This document shows positions 55,163-63,732 of a stretch of DNA of 64,000 nucleotides, in pieces. The notes under the pieces were generated by a model, which was given only the letters and a program-made list of their open reading frames with translations, was not told where the DNA came from and did no database searches. The position numbers were made by a program, and so were the translations under genes. The first letter of the stretch is position 1, and the number at the start of each line of letters is the position of its first letter. Origin of the DNA: Qipengyuania sp. S6317L1 (GTDB taxonomy: Bacteria; Pseudomonadota; Alphaproteobacteria; Sphingomonadales; Sphingomonadaceae); NCBI RefSeq assembly GCF_023015615.1, contig NZ_JALKAJ010000002.1, positions 124,001 to 188,000 of the forward strand, in the 5' to 3' direction.

Positions 55163-55659
55163 AGCTTCGGCAGATCAGCGATCTGAGGCTCGTGTCCCCA
55201 GTGGCGCGCGAGCCTCAGAATATCGGTGCCGTTGAGCGTCACCGTCGCCGTGTTGCGCAAGGGGTGAACGCCGACCGGCTCATCACCCGCGAGGCTTTGG
55301 TCAAGCACAAGTGTAATCGCGCCGGGTTCGGCGTTAATCATGGCCAGCGGTGTGACAGAGCCGGGCGTGACCCCGATAAGCTCCTCCATCGCCTCTGCCT
55401 TGCCAAAGCTCAGGCGGCGGCAATGAAGGATCGGGTGCACGCGCTTTAGATCAATGCGCGCCTCAGCCGGAACAGTCAGAAGAAAGAACGCCCCGCCTGC
55501 ATCCTTCAGAAACAGGTTCTTCGTATGCAGGCACGCAATATCGGTCTTGATCGCGCGGCTTTCCTCGACCGTGAAAACGACCTCGTGTTCAAAAACCTCG
55601 TAAGCAATGCCTAACGTGCGGCAGTCGGCGTAAAGCTTTTCTTCCGGGTCCGCCGCCAT
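55159..55659 (-). CDS. YbaK/ProX-type aminoacyl-tRNA deacylase
   Basis: The 166-residue protein starts at ATG 55659, fused to the stop of fghA as TGATG. The YbaK fold is seen in YEVFEHEVVFTVEESRAIKTDIACLHTKNLFLKDAGGAFFLLTVPAEARIDLK, containing the conserved Lys, and GVTPGSVTPLAMIN. Members deacylate mis-charged tRNA(Pro) or tRNA(Cys). Its place in a formaldehyde detoxification operon is unusual. It is convergent with fahA by a four-base stop overlap. Confidence 0.83.
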   Translation of the reverse strand: MAADPEEKLYADCRTLGIAYEVFEHEVVFTVEESRAIKTDIACLHTKNLFLKDAGGAFFLLTVPAEARIDLKRVHPILHCRRLSFGKAEAMEELIGVTPGSVTPLAMINAEPGAITLVLDQSLAGDEPVGVHPLRNTATVTLNGTDILRLARHWGHEPQIADLPKL

Positions 55660-56495
55660 CAGCCTTTTAGCCGCGCCGCGTGCCATGCGATGTGATCGGC
55701 CAGGAAGCTGGAGATGAAGAAATAGGAGTGGTCATACCCCTCCTGCATCCGGATCTCGGTATTGATGCCAGCCGAAGCGCAAGCCTGTTCAAGCCGGTGG
55801 GTTTGAAGCTGTTCCTCGAGGAAATTGTCCGCCGTCCCCTGATCCACCAAGAGTTCGGGCACGCGTGCGCCATCCTCGATCAGGGCGACCGCATCATACT
55901 CGCGCCATGCGCCCTCATCATCGCCCAGATAACGACCCAGCGCCTTCTTGCCCCACGGAACCTCAATCGGCGCAACAATCGGCGCAAACGCACTGACTGA
56001 TCGGAAGCGGTCTGGATTGCGAAGCGCAATCGTAAGCGCGCCGTGTCCGCCCATGGAATGGCCCGTTATGCTCTGGCGCGCAGTGTCGACCGGGAAATTC
56101 GCAGCGATGAGCGCAGGAAGCTCATTCTCGATATAGCTGCGCATCCGGTAATGTTGCGCCCACGGCTCCTGCGTCGCATCGACGTAGAAGCCGGCGCCCT
56201 TGCCAAAGTCATACTCATCCTCGGCATCGGGCACGTCGTCGCCGCGCGGGCTTGTATCAGGGGCGACAAGGATGATCCCGTGCTTGGCGCAAGCGGCGCG
56301 GTATTCGCCCTTTTCCATGACATTGGCATGGGTGCAGGTAAGACCCGACAGATAGGTAAGCACAGGCAGCCGCTCGTCCGGCTTATGGTCGGGCACGAAC
56401 ACCGCAAAGGTCATGTCCGTGCCCGTCGCCTCGGACGCGTGCGAACAGACCCACTGGGTGCCGCCATGCGAGCGCGTTTTTGAAATCGTCTCCAT
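55659..56495 (-). CDS. fghA: S-formylglutathione hydrolase
   Basis: FghA hydrolyses S-formylglutathione to formate and glutathione. The 278 residues from ATG 56495 have the esterase-D signature: FAVFVPDHKPDERLPVLTYLSGLTCTHANVMEK, nucleophile GHSMGGHGALTIAL, Asp in VDQGTADNFL and His in EGYDHSYFFISSF. It begins inside the adhC stop as TGATG and ends inside the YbaK-like start in the same way. The three genes therefore form a coupled operon. Confidence 0.95.
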   Translation of the reverse strand: METISKTRSHGGTQWVCSHASEATGTDMTFAVFVPDHKPDERLPVLTYLSGLTCTHANVMEKGEYRAACAKHGIILVAPDTSPRGDDVPDAEDEYDFGKGAGFYVDATQEPWAQHYRMRSYIENELPALIAANFPVDTARQSITGHSMGGHGALTIALRNPDRFRSVSAFAPIVAPIEVPWGKKALGRYLGDDEGAWREYDAVALIEDGARVPELLVDQGTADNFLEEQLQTHRLEQACASAGINTEIRMQEGYDHSYFFISSFLADHIAWHAARLKG

Positions 56496-57601
56496 CAAAA
56501 AACAACGACGCTGCGGATACTCTCGCCTGCGTGCATCAGGTCAAAACCCTTGTTGATCTCTTCAAGGCTCAGGCGGTGGGTAATCATCGGGTCGATCTCG
56601 ATCTTGCCGTTCATGTACCAGTCGACGATCTTTGGCACGTCGGTGCGTCCCTTTGCCCCGCCAAACGCGGTCCCGCGCCAATTGCGGCCCGTCACCAGTT
56701 GGAAGGGCCGGGTCGAGATTTCCTTGCCCGCCTCGGCAACGCCGATGATGATGCTGGTGCCCCACCCCTTGTGACAACACTCCAGCGCATCGCGCATGAC
56801 ATCGGTATTGCCCGTGCAATCGAAGGAATAATCCGCACCGCCATCGAGCATCTCGACCAGATGCGCGACCACATCGGAGGTTTCCTTGGGGTTGACGAAA
56901 TCGGTCATGCCGAATTTCTCGCCCCATTCGCGTTTCGAATTGTTGATATCGACGCCGACAATACGGTTCGCGCCCGCCATCTTCGCGCCCTGGATGACGT
57001 TAAGGCCAATCCCGCCAAGGCCGAACACCACCACATTGTCGCCGGGCTGAACCTTCGCGGTGTTGGTCACCGCGCCAACGCCGGTCGTAACACCGCACCC
57101 GACATAGCATGTCGTATCAAAAGGCGCGTCCTCACGGATTTTCGCAACGGCAATCTCGGGCAGAACGATAAAGTTCGAGAAGGTCGAACACCCCATGTAG
57201 TGGTAGATCGTCTCCCCCTTGTAGCTCATGCGCGAGGTACCATCGGGCATCAGGCCCTGGCCTTGCGTCACGCGGATCGCCTGGCACAGATTGGTCTTGC
57301 CCGAGAGGCAGAACTTACACTTGCCGCATTCCGGCGTGTAAAGCGGGATGACGTGATCATCGGGCGCAACCGAGGTAACGCCCGGGCCCACTTCGCGCAC
57401 CACGCCGCACCCTTCATGGCCAAGAACGCTCGGGAAAATGCCTTCGCTATCGAGGCCGTCCAGAGTGTAGGCGTCGGTGTGGCAAATGCCGGTTGCCATC
57501 AATTCAACCAGAACCTCGCCAGCCTTTGGCCCTTCAAGATCAAGTTCAACGATCTCAAGCGGTTTCTTGGCTTCAAAGGCGACGGCGGCTCTGGTCTTCA
57601 T
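56495..57601 (-). CDS. adhC: S-(hydroxymethyl)glutathione dehydrogenase (class III ADH)
   Basis: This zinc enzyme oxidises S-hydroxymethylglutathione to S-formylglutathione, the entry step of formaldehyde detoxification. The 368 residues start at ATG 57601 behind GAGGAG. Features are [27 protein letters not shown] with catalytic zinc ligands, the structural zinc site [46 protein letters not shown] (NAD-binding) and [11 protein letters not shown]. Formate dehydrogenase is not in the window. Confidence 0.96.
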   Translation of the reverse strand: MKTRAAVAFEAKKPLEIVELDLEGPKAGEVLVELMATGICHTDAYTLDGLDSEGIFPSVLGHEGCGVVREVGPGVTSVAPDDHVIPLYTPECGKCKFCLSGKTNLCQAIRVTQGQGLMPDGTSRMSYKGETIYHYMGCSTFSNFIVLPEIAVAKIREDAPFDTTCYVGCGVTTGVGAVTNTAKVQPGDNVVVFGLGGIGLNVIQGAKMAGANRIVGVDINNSKREWGEKFGMTDFVNPKETSDVVAHLVEMLDGGADYSFDCTGNTDVMRDALECCHKGWGTSIIIGVAEAGKEISTRPFQLVTGRNWRGTAFGGAKGRTDVPKIVDWYMNGKIEIDPMITHRLSLEEINKGFDLMHAGESIRSVVVF

Positions 57602-57673
57602 TGATGTTCTCCTCGTTTGTCCCTGCATTGGACAAAGCAAGAGACAGGGTCAAGGAGGCGTGCGCCCATTGGT

Positions 57674-58759
57674 TCAGAAGCCGAGGCTTTGCGAGACCAC
57701 TTCGTTTGCAATCTTGCCCTTGTGCACATTCAGGCCAAGCGCAAGGTGCGGGTCGTCGGCGCAGGCCTTTTCCACGCCCTTGTTTGCAAGCTCCAATCCG
57801 AAGGGAAGCGTCGCATTATTGAGCGCATAGCTCGAGGTAAGCGGCACCGCGCCGGGCATATTGGCAACGCAGTAATGGATGATCCCGTCGACCTCATAGG
57901 TCGGCTCTTCATGCGTTGTGGGCTTTGATGTCTCGAAGCATCCGCCCTGGTCGATCGCCACGTCGACGAGCACGGCGCGCGGCTTCATGATCTTCAGGTC
58001 TTCGCGCGGGACAAGGCTTGGCGCGCTTGCTCCGGGGATCAGCACCGCGCCGATCACGACATCGGCATCGGTCAGCGCCTGTTCGATCGTGCCCGCAGTC
58101 GAATACCGCGTGCTGACGCGGCCCTGGAACATCTCGTCCAGTTCACGCAGCCGGGGCAGGGAACGGTCGAATATCTCGACATTCGCGCCCAATCCCACGG
58201 CCATGCGGGCCGCTTGTGTCCCGACGACACCGCCGCCGAGGATGACGACCTTTGCAGGCAGAACTCCGGGAACTCCGCCCATCAGGGTCCCGCGTCCGCC
58301 GTTGTGCGCACGCAAGGCATGAGCGCCCGCTTCGATCGACAGCCTGCCCGCGACCTCGCTCATCGGAGCAAGCAAAGGAAGGCCGCCACGCGGACCGGTG
58401 ACAGTCTCGTAGGCAACAGCCGATACGCCGCTTTCCATAAGGCCGCGCGCCTGATCGGGATCGGGCGCGAGGTGGAGATAGGTGAAGAGGATCTGGTCTT
58501 CGCGAAGCTGCACCCATTCGGATGGCTGCGGCTCTTTCACCTTTACGATCATCTGGGCGCTGGCGAACACTTCTTCGGCGGTGTCGACGATTTGAGCGCC
58601 AATTGCGCGGTAGTCATCGTCGGTCTTGCTGATGCCGAGGCCAGCGCCGGTTTGCACCATCACCTGATGGCCGGCCGCGATATATTCGCGTGCAGATTCT
58701 GGCGTCAGGCCGACGCGGTATTCGTGGTTCTTGATTTCCTTGGGGACACCGACAAGCAT
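57674..58759 (-). CDS. ald: Alanine dehydrogenase
   Basis: Ald reversibly converts L-alanine and NAD to pyruvate, ammonia and NADH. The 361 residues from ATG 58759 show [28 protein letters not shown], the Lys in [12 protein letters not shown], the His in [32 protein letters not shown] and the NAD-binding [16 protein letters not shown]. It is divergent from an Lrp/AsnC regulator, the usual arrangement for alanine-responsive control. Confidence 0.95.
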   Translation of the reverse strand: MLVGVPKEIKNHEYRVGLTPESAREYIAAGHQVMVQTGAGLGISKTDDDYRAIGAQIVDTAEEVFASAQMIVKVKEPQPSEWVQLREDQILFTYLHLAPDPDQARGLMESGVSAVAYETVTGPRGGLPLLAPMSEVAGRLSIEAGAHALRAHNGGRGTLMGGVPGVLPAKVVILGGGVVGTQAARMAVGLGANVEIFDRSLPRLRELDEMFQGRVSTRYSTAGTIEQALTDADVVIGAVLIPGASAPSLVPREDLKIMKPRAVLVDVAIDQGGCFETSKPTTHEEPTYEVDGIIHYCVANMPGAVPLTSSYALNNATLPFGLELANKGVEKACADDPHLALGLNVHKGKIANEVVSQSLGF

Positions 58760-58893
58760 TGTTCTCTCCATTCGCAAACGGTGCCACGCATAATATAAGC
58801 AGCTGCACGGAAAATCCCGGCGAAGTTTGAATTGAAAATGCCACTTCTTGCAGCTATCGAGCGCCGTATTCATACCAAACAATGGAATCCTGC

Positions 58894-59361
58894 ATGGAAT
58901 TTGACACAGTCGACCGCAAGCTGCTTCAGGCGCTCGCCAACGAAGGGCGCGCCAGCCATCAGCAATTGAGCGAAGAAATTGGCCGCTCGCCCACTTCGAT
59001 TGCGCGGCGACAACGCCAGCTTGAAGAGACGGGCGTTATTCGCGGATATGGCGCTGATATCAATATGGGCTCGCTCGGCTTTGGCGTGACGGTTCATCTC
59101 AAGATCACGCTCGCCTCGCAAAGCAATGAGGTCTTGAGTGCTTTTGAAGACGCCATCCGCAAAAGCCCCTCTGTCATACAATGCGAGCTTATGTCGGGGG
59201 CGGACGATTACTACGTCACCGTGCTCGTCAGTTCGCTCGAACACTTTGAGGAAATCCACCGCGAGGAATTGTCCAAGCTGCCTGGCGTCTCGCGGATGGA
59301 GACCGGATTTGTCCTTCGCAAAGTGGTCGAAAGACGCCTCCCGCCCGGATGGCAGGATTGA
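58894..59361 (+). CDS. Lrp/AsnC family transcriptional regulator
   Basis: The 155-residue regulator starts at ATG 58894 or, adding four residues, at 58882. It has an N-terminal winged HTH (DTVDRKLLQALANEGRASHQQLSEEIGRSPTSIARRQRQLEETGVIRGY) and a C-terminal RAM domain (VTVHLKITL..., GADDYYVTVLVSSLEHFEEIHREELSKLPGV). Because it is divergent from ald, it most likely controls alanine dehydrogenase in response to alanine or leucine, as AldR-type regulators do. Confidence 0.92.
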   Translation: MEFDTVDRKLLQALANEGRASHQQLSEEIGRSPTSIARRQRQLEETGVIRGYGADINMGSLGFGVTVHLKITLASQSNEVLSAFEDAIRKSPSVIQCELMSGADDYYVTVLVSSLEHFEEIHREELSKLPGVSRMETGFVLRKVVERRLPPGWQD

Positions 59362-59422
59362 AACGAGCGAGCGCAATGCTAACTTGGTTACGACTGCAAC
59401 CAAACCCTTCGAAGGAAATCCT

Positions 59423-60874
59423 ATGACCGCCTATCCCACAATCAAGATGCTTATCGGTTCTGACTGGGTTGCGGATGGCGGCGAAGGGTCGATGCCGATC
59501 ATCAACCCTGCCGACGAGCAAAAGGTCGGGAGCGCGCCAAAGGCATCGAAAGAGCAACTGGATGCAGCGCTCGCCGCGGCGGGAGAAGCTTTCCCGGTCT
59601 GGTCGAACACTCCTGCGATTGAACGCTATCGCATCATTCGCCGCGCCGCCGATCTGCTGCGCGAGCGCGCGGAGGTGATTGCGCGGGTCATGACGCTCGA
59701 AATGGGCAAACCGCACGCGCAAGCTCTGGGCGAGACGAAGGGCGCGGCTGATCTCATCGACTTCCTTGCAGAAGAAGCAAAGCGTCAGGGCGGGCGGCTT
59801 GTGCCGGTGCGCAGCAACAACCTGCTTGAACAACGCGTGACGCAGGAACCCGTGGGTCCGGCGATCCTGCTGACGCCGTGGAACTTCCCGATCAATCTGC
59901 CTGCCAAGAAAATCGCGGGCGCGCTTTCCGCCGGGTGCAGCGCGATCCTGAAACCTGCCGAGACAACACCTGCCTGTGCGCAAATGCTCGCCGAGTGCTT
60001 TGTCGATGCGGGTCTTCCATCAGGCGTCCTCAACGTTGTTTACGGCGATCCTGCGATGATTTCAGAGCATCTCATTGCCTCGCCCATCCCGCGTAAAGTG
60101 AGCTTCACCGGCTCCACCGCGGTGGGCCGCCATTTGGGCGCGCTCGCCGCGCAAGGGCTCAAGCGTTACACGCCCGAGCTTGGCGGCCATGCGCCTGTTG
60201 TGATTGGCGAAAGCGCAGATTTCGAGCGCACTGTCGCGGCCTGTGCTGCGACCAAGTTCCGCAATGCCGGGCAAGTGTGCGTCAGCCCCACCCGCTTCCT
60301 CGTGGCGCGCGGCATTTACGACAAATTCGTCGCCGAATTTTCCGCAAGATCACAAAAACTCAAGGTCGGCGATGCGAGCAAGGATGACAGCGTCGACATG
60401 GGCCCGCTCGCCCACGCTGGCCGGGTTGCCGCGATGGAGGATCTCATGTCGTCCATGGGCGGCGCGCAAGGTGAGATTGTCTCGGGCGGCTCAGCGATTG
60501 AAGGGCCGGGCCATTTCTTTGCGCCGACCATCATTGCCGCGCCATCGCCCGACAGCCGGATGATGACCGAGGAACCCTTTGGCCCGGTTGCAGGGATCGT
60601 GCCCTATGACAGCATCGAAGAGGCCGTAGGGATCGCCAATTCCCTGCGCTACGGGCTCGCTGCTTACGCTTTCACCAGCTCGCTCGATGAAAGCCACTAC
60701 CTCGGCAATTCGCTGCGGGCAGGTATGGTTGCGATCAACCACTTTGCGGTGGGCTCGCCCGAAACCCCGTTTGGCGGGACCGGCGACAGCGGGTTTGGTT
60801 CCGAAAGCGGGGTCGAGGGATATCTCGGCTATACCGAGACGAAATTGGTCACGGTCGCCAAATCGGCGCCGTGA
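59423..60874 (+). CDS. gabD: NAD(P)-dependent succinate-semialdehyde dehydrogenase
   Basis: This aldehyde dehydrogenase oxidises succinate semialdehyde to succinate, and perhaps glutarate semialdehyde. The 483 residues from ATG 59423, with GAAGGA upstream, show LTPWNFPINLPAKKIAGALSAGCSAILKPAE, FTGSTAVGRHLG, the catalytic Glu in ELGGHAPVV, the catalytic Cys in NAGQVCVSPTR and EEPFGPVAGI. The frame is open further upstream (59138), but this overlaps the Lrp gene and is rejected. The GabD assignment is from overall resemblance. Confidence 0.88.
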   Translation: MTAYPTIKMLIGSDWVADGGEGSMPIINPADEQKVGSAPKASKEQLDAALAAAGEAFPVWSNTPAIERYRIIRRAADLLRERAEVIARVMTLEMGKPHAQALGETKGAADLIDFLAEEAKRQGGRLVPVRSNNLLEQRVTQEPVGPAILLTPWNFPINLPAKKIAGALSAGCSAILKPAETTPACAQMLAECFVDAGLPSGVLNVVYGDPAMISEHLIASPIPRKVSFTGSTAVGRHLGALAAQGLKRYTPELGGHAPVVIGESADFERTVAACAATKFRNAGQVCVSPTRFLVARGIYDKFVAEFSARSQKLKVGDASKDDSVDMGPLAHAGRVAAMEDLMSSMGGAQGEIVSGGSAIEGPGHFFAPTIIAAPSPDSRMMTEEPFGPVAGIVPYDSIEEAVGIANSLRYGLAAYAFTSSLDESHYLGNSLRAGMVAINHFAVGSPETPFGGTGDSGFGSESGVEGYLGYTETKLVTVAKSAP

Positions 60875-61224
60875 GCCATTCAAAGCCAACGGATATTTGA
60901 TGCAGAGCGTTCGACCCTCGTTGGGTCAGCGTGTGCCCAGAACGCTGGAGTTAAAGCGTGCGAGCGCACTCTTGGGCGTCATTGGACGAATGCGTCCGTA
61001 ACGCGCACGGCGTGAGCTTTCATTACCGAAACACACCGTGCGGCCCATGGCGTCCGGGCCAGACGAGATAATCGTTGGTCGTTCCATTTGTTTCGCGTCC
61101 CCGAGTCGCGTTGTTGATTTCGGGGTAAGTCAACACCTGTCCTGCGCAAAACTGAGTCGGAAATTGACGCCCGCGCAAAATTTTTACAACGTTTGTCAAG
61201 TCAGCACGTCATAGGTACGAACAC
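60875..61224. other. Intergenic region with hairpins and a 33-codon frame
   Basis: This 350-base gap holds a perfect GGACG-AATG-CGTCC hairpin at 60984-60997 and an imperfect 11-base inverted repeat at 61004-61042 (CGCACGGCGTG...CACACCGTGCG, one mismatch). A short frame at 60900-61001 encodes 33 basic residues (MQSVRPSLGQRVPRTLELKR...), without a convincing RBS. An AT-rich patch near 61175-61205 may hold a promoter. No certain gene is seen. Confidence 0.35.
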
Positions 61225-62394
61225 TTATGCACCGTCGGTGCGCTGTGCCCCCGCTTCGCGAACAGCCGCCAGGTCGGGATAACCGTTGACCGCCATCATC
61301 AAATCGGCCTCGGCCAGAATACAGCGAAGCACCCATGCCGCGCCCTCGGCTCCGCCAATCGCGAGCCCGTAGGTGTAAGGCCGCCCTACCCCCACTGCTG
61401 TCGCGCCGAGGGCCAATGCCTTTACCGCATCAGAACCGGAACGGATGCCGCTGTCGAAGAGGACCGGCGTGTCGCCCGATGCGGCCACCACATCGGCGAG
61501 CAGGTCGATCGTCGCGATCCCGCCGTTGGCCTGCCGCCCGCCGTGGTTCGAGCAATAAATTGCATCCGCGCCGTGATCGATGGCTTTGCGCGCATCATCG
61601 GGATGGCAAATTCCTTTAAGCACAATCGGCAGGTCCGTGACCAATTTGAACCATTCCATATCTTCCCACGTAAGGACCTGCCCGAAGATCGCTGCAAACA
61701 TCATGATCGCGGCCTTGGGGTCTTCCTCGGGCGGTTTTTCCAGAAGGCTGCGAAAGACCGGATCGGTGAAGTAGTTCTGCATCACCTTGCCGCGCAATTG
61801 TGGAAAGTTGGATGCGTTGAGATCGCGCGGTCGCCAACCGGTGAGCCAGGTGTCGAGCGTCACCACAATCGCTTTAGCGCCCGAGGCCTCCGCCCGTTTG
61901 ATGAGGCTTTGCGCCAGTTCGCGATTGCGCGGGGTGTAAAGCTGGAAGAAGGCGGGCGTATCGCCGCATTGCTCGAACACGTCCTCCATCGGATCGTTGC
62001 CAAGGGTCGAGACGCAGAACGGAACCCCCGATTGGGCAGACGCGCGCGCGGCGGCCATATCGCCGTGGCGATCCTGTGTCGCCTCTCCGTTAAGGCCGAT
62101 GGGGGCCATGAACAGCGGGCTTTTAAGCTTCATCCCGAACAGGTCGATCGACAGATCGCGCTCGGTGCAATCGACCATCATGCGCGGCACCATGCCCCAG
62201 TGATGGAATGCGCCCGAATTGCTGTCCTGCGTATGCTCATCCCCGCAACCGCCCGCGACATAATTGGTGAGCATTTCACCCAGCGCCTGTTGGCCGCGCT
62301 TTTCAAGCGTTGCGAAATCCACCGGATAATCGGGCAAAATTCCCTGCAAGCCAGCGTTGTAGATCTCGTTTTGCATCCCGCCAAAATTGTGCAT
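61225..62394 (-). CDS. FMN-dependent alpha-hydroxy-acid oxidase, lactate 2-monooxygenase-like
   Basis: The 389-residue flavoenzyme shows the L-lactate/glycolate oxidase pattern: PLFMAPIGLNG, STLGNDPMEDV, FFQLYTPRNRELAQ, VVTLDTWLTGWRPRDLN, catalytic His/Arg in YCSNHGGRQANGG, and FDSGIRSGSDAVKALALGATAVGVGRPY. An insertion with NYFTDPVFRSLLEKPPEEDPKA resembles mycobacterial lactate 2-monooxygenase. It may oxidise L-lactate or another 2-hydroxy acid; oxidase, dehydrogenase and monooxygenase activities cannot be separated by sequence. Confidence 0.85.
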   Translation of the reverse strand: MHNFGGMQNEIYNAGLQGILPDYPVDFATLEKRGQQALGEMLTNYVAGGCGDEHTQDSNSGAFHHWGMVPRMMVDCTERDLSIDLFGMKLKSPLFMAPIGLNGEATQDRHGDMAAARASAQSGVPFCVSTLGNDPMEDVFEQCGDTPAFFQLYTPRNRELAQSLIKRAEASGAKAIVVTLDTWLTGWRPRDLNASNFPQLRGKVMQNYFTDPVFRSLLEKPPEEDPKAAIMMFAAIFGQVLTWEDMEWFKLVTDLPIVLKGICHPDDARKAIDHGADAIYCSNHGGRQANGGIATIDLLADVVAASGDTPVLFDSGIRSGSDAVKALALGATAVGVGRPYTYGLAIGGAEGAAWVLRCILAEADLMMAVNGYPDLAAVREAGAQRTDGA

Positions 62395-62475
62395 CGGGCC
62401 TCTCTCTCCCTTGTCCGTGTTGTTCGGGAAAAGACCTTATGTGCCGCGCGGGGGCAAGTCTTTTGTGACTGCGCT

Positions 62476-62856
62476 TCAGCTCAATAGCTTCTGGAGGCGC
62501 GGACGCACGCGCAAAAACAGGATGTAGAGCCGCTCAAGCACCACCAGCACAAAGCGATTTTTTGCAAGAGCCCCGAGCGGTCGCAGAGCCGGGATTGCGC
62601 GCCACATCGCCGCAAAAGCCGCCGCGCCGCTCAGCACCTTGCCATTTTCCTCAGCGTGAAAACGGGCGAGCAATTCTTCCTGATTGATCGGGCACGAGGG
62701 ATCGGCATTGTCCGACACATCGACAAAGTCGATTGCACCGTTTGTATCGAGCCGCCGCATCAGCGATATTTCGCGAATGCACAGCGGGCAGGCGCCATCG
62801 AACCACACTTTTACGCGGGACGTTTCGGGGGAGCGGGGAGACGGTGCCTGGTCCAT
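62476..62856 (-). CDS. DCC/DUF393 family protein
   Basis: The 126-residue protein carries the DxxCxxC motif in VWFDGACPLCIREISL that names the DCC family, with a C-terminal hydrophobic helix (FVLVVLERLYILFLRVRPRLQ). It resembles thioredoxin-fold thiol-disulfide proteins. A proline-rich lead (MDQAPSPRSPETSR) precedes the domain. It is minus-strand, upstream of the hydroxy-acid oxidase gene. The function is unproven. Confidence 0.85.
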   Translation of the reverse strand: MDQAPSPRSPETSRVKVWFDGACPLCIREISLMRRLDTNGAIDFVDVSDNADPSCPINQEELLARFHAEENGKVLSGAAAFAAMWRAIPALRPLGALAKNRFVLVVLERLYILFLRVRPRLQKLLS

Positions 62857-62910
62857 GCTGGATCAATGCGCGCATTGGCCGCAAGTTCCTCGAAGGGCCT
62901 GTGCAAAGCA

Positions 62911-62946
62911 AAACGCGCCCGCACCGTGAGAGGCGCGGACGCGTTT
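62911..62946 (-). terminator. Terminator of the secreted-protein gene
   Basis: The minus strand pairs AAACGCG-T-CCGC with GCGG-G-CGCGTTT around a twelve-base loop, followed by TTTGC. It lies 40 bases beyond the stop of the gene at 62986. The T-run is short, so strength is moderate. Confidence 0.6.
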
Positions 62947-62985
62947 CTAAAGTTCGTTTTAAGTGTTCGGCTAACGAACCGCTCT

Positions 62986-63732
62986 TCAGGATGCTTCGGC
63001 CTCAGCAATATCACCAAGAACCGTCAACTGGCCCGTACATCCGTTTTCGGCAAGCGCCCCCGCCAGCGCGTCAGGCTGGCGATAGGTTTCGGTGAGCGCG
63101 ACGATTTTCACATCGACCGATGCGGCGCTGTCGCCTTCACCAGCAGGTCCGGTGATCGTATATGTCGCACCGTCAGCAAGCTTCAGCCCTTCGGGGTCGA
63201 GTGCACGCATGCTCTCTGTCTCGACAAAGGTCACATCAAGCGCGCCGTCACCGTCTTGCTGGGCGATTGAATAGGTTTGGCCCTCGCTCGGCTCTGGACG
63301 CCACAAGCGCACATTTTCGAGGTCGTAAAGACACGTCGTGCCGGCGGCTGCGACATTGACCATCCACAGGTTCGGCATGGTGACAGAAGCGCCACCACCG
63401 CCGCGCACTGCCCCGGTGCGTGCCCGGTTGGATGCACCCTGGCGGGTAAGCCGTGCAAAGCGTGCACGGGTGCGGGTCGCGCCCTCGCCCACACGGAACG
63501 TGCCGGGCCCTTGCATCACCTTGGTGCCGCCATTGACGAGCACGGTGATCTTGTCGCCTGCGCGAAGAGTGATCGTAGAACTGTCAGCGACCTTTTTGCC
63601 AACCGGATAGGTTGCGGCAGAAGGCCCTGCGGATTTCACGACCACGCCCGCGGCCGCTGCACCTGGAATTGAAACAGCAGCCATGGCGGCTGCGAGGCCC
63701 GCGATGCGAGCCTTGGATTTAACCGAGAACAT
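62986..63732 (-). CDS. Secreted protein downstream of a nucleotide cyclase
   Basis: The 248-residue protein starts at ATG 63732 or 63747, both inside the end of the upstream gene, with GGGGGAG between them. It has a signal peptide (AAMAAVSIPGAAAAG). The mature part is beta-rich: TITLRAGDKITVLVNGGTKVMQGPGTFRVGEG recalls FecR-like domains. It also has an RTRARFARLTRQGASNRART basic patch, TTCLYDLENVRLWRPEPSEG with one Cys, and a C-terminal region with another Cys. The role is unknown. Confidence 0.68.
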   Translation of the reverse strand: MFSVKSKARIAGLAAAMAAVSIPGAAAAGVVVKSAGPSAATYPVGKKVADSSTITLRAGDKITVLVNGGTKVMQGPGTFRVGEGATRTRARFARLTRQGASNRARTGAVRGGGGASVTMPNLWMVNVAAAGTTCLYDLENVRLWRPEPSEGQTYSIAQQDGDGALDVTFVETESMRALDPEGLKLADGATYTITGPAGEGDSAASVDVKIVALTETYRQPDALAGALAENGCTGQLTVLGDIAEAEAS

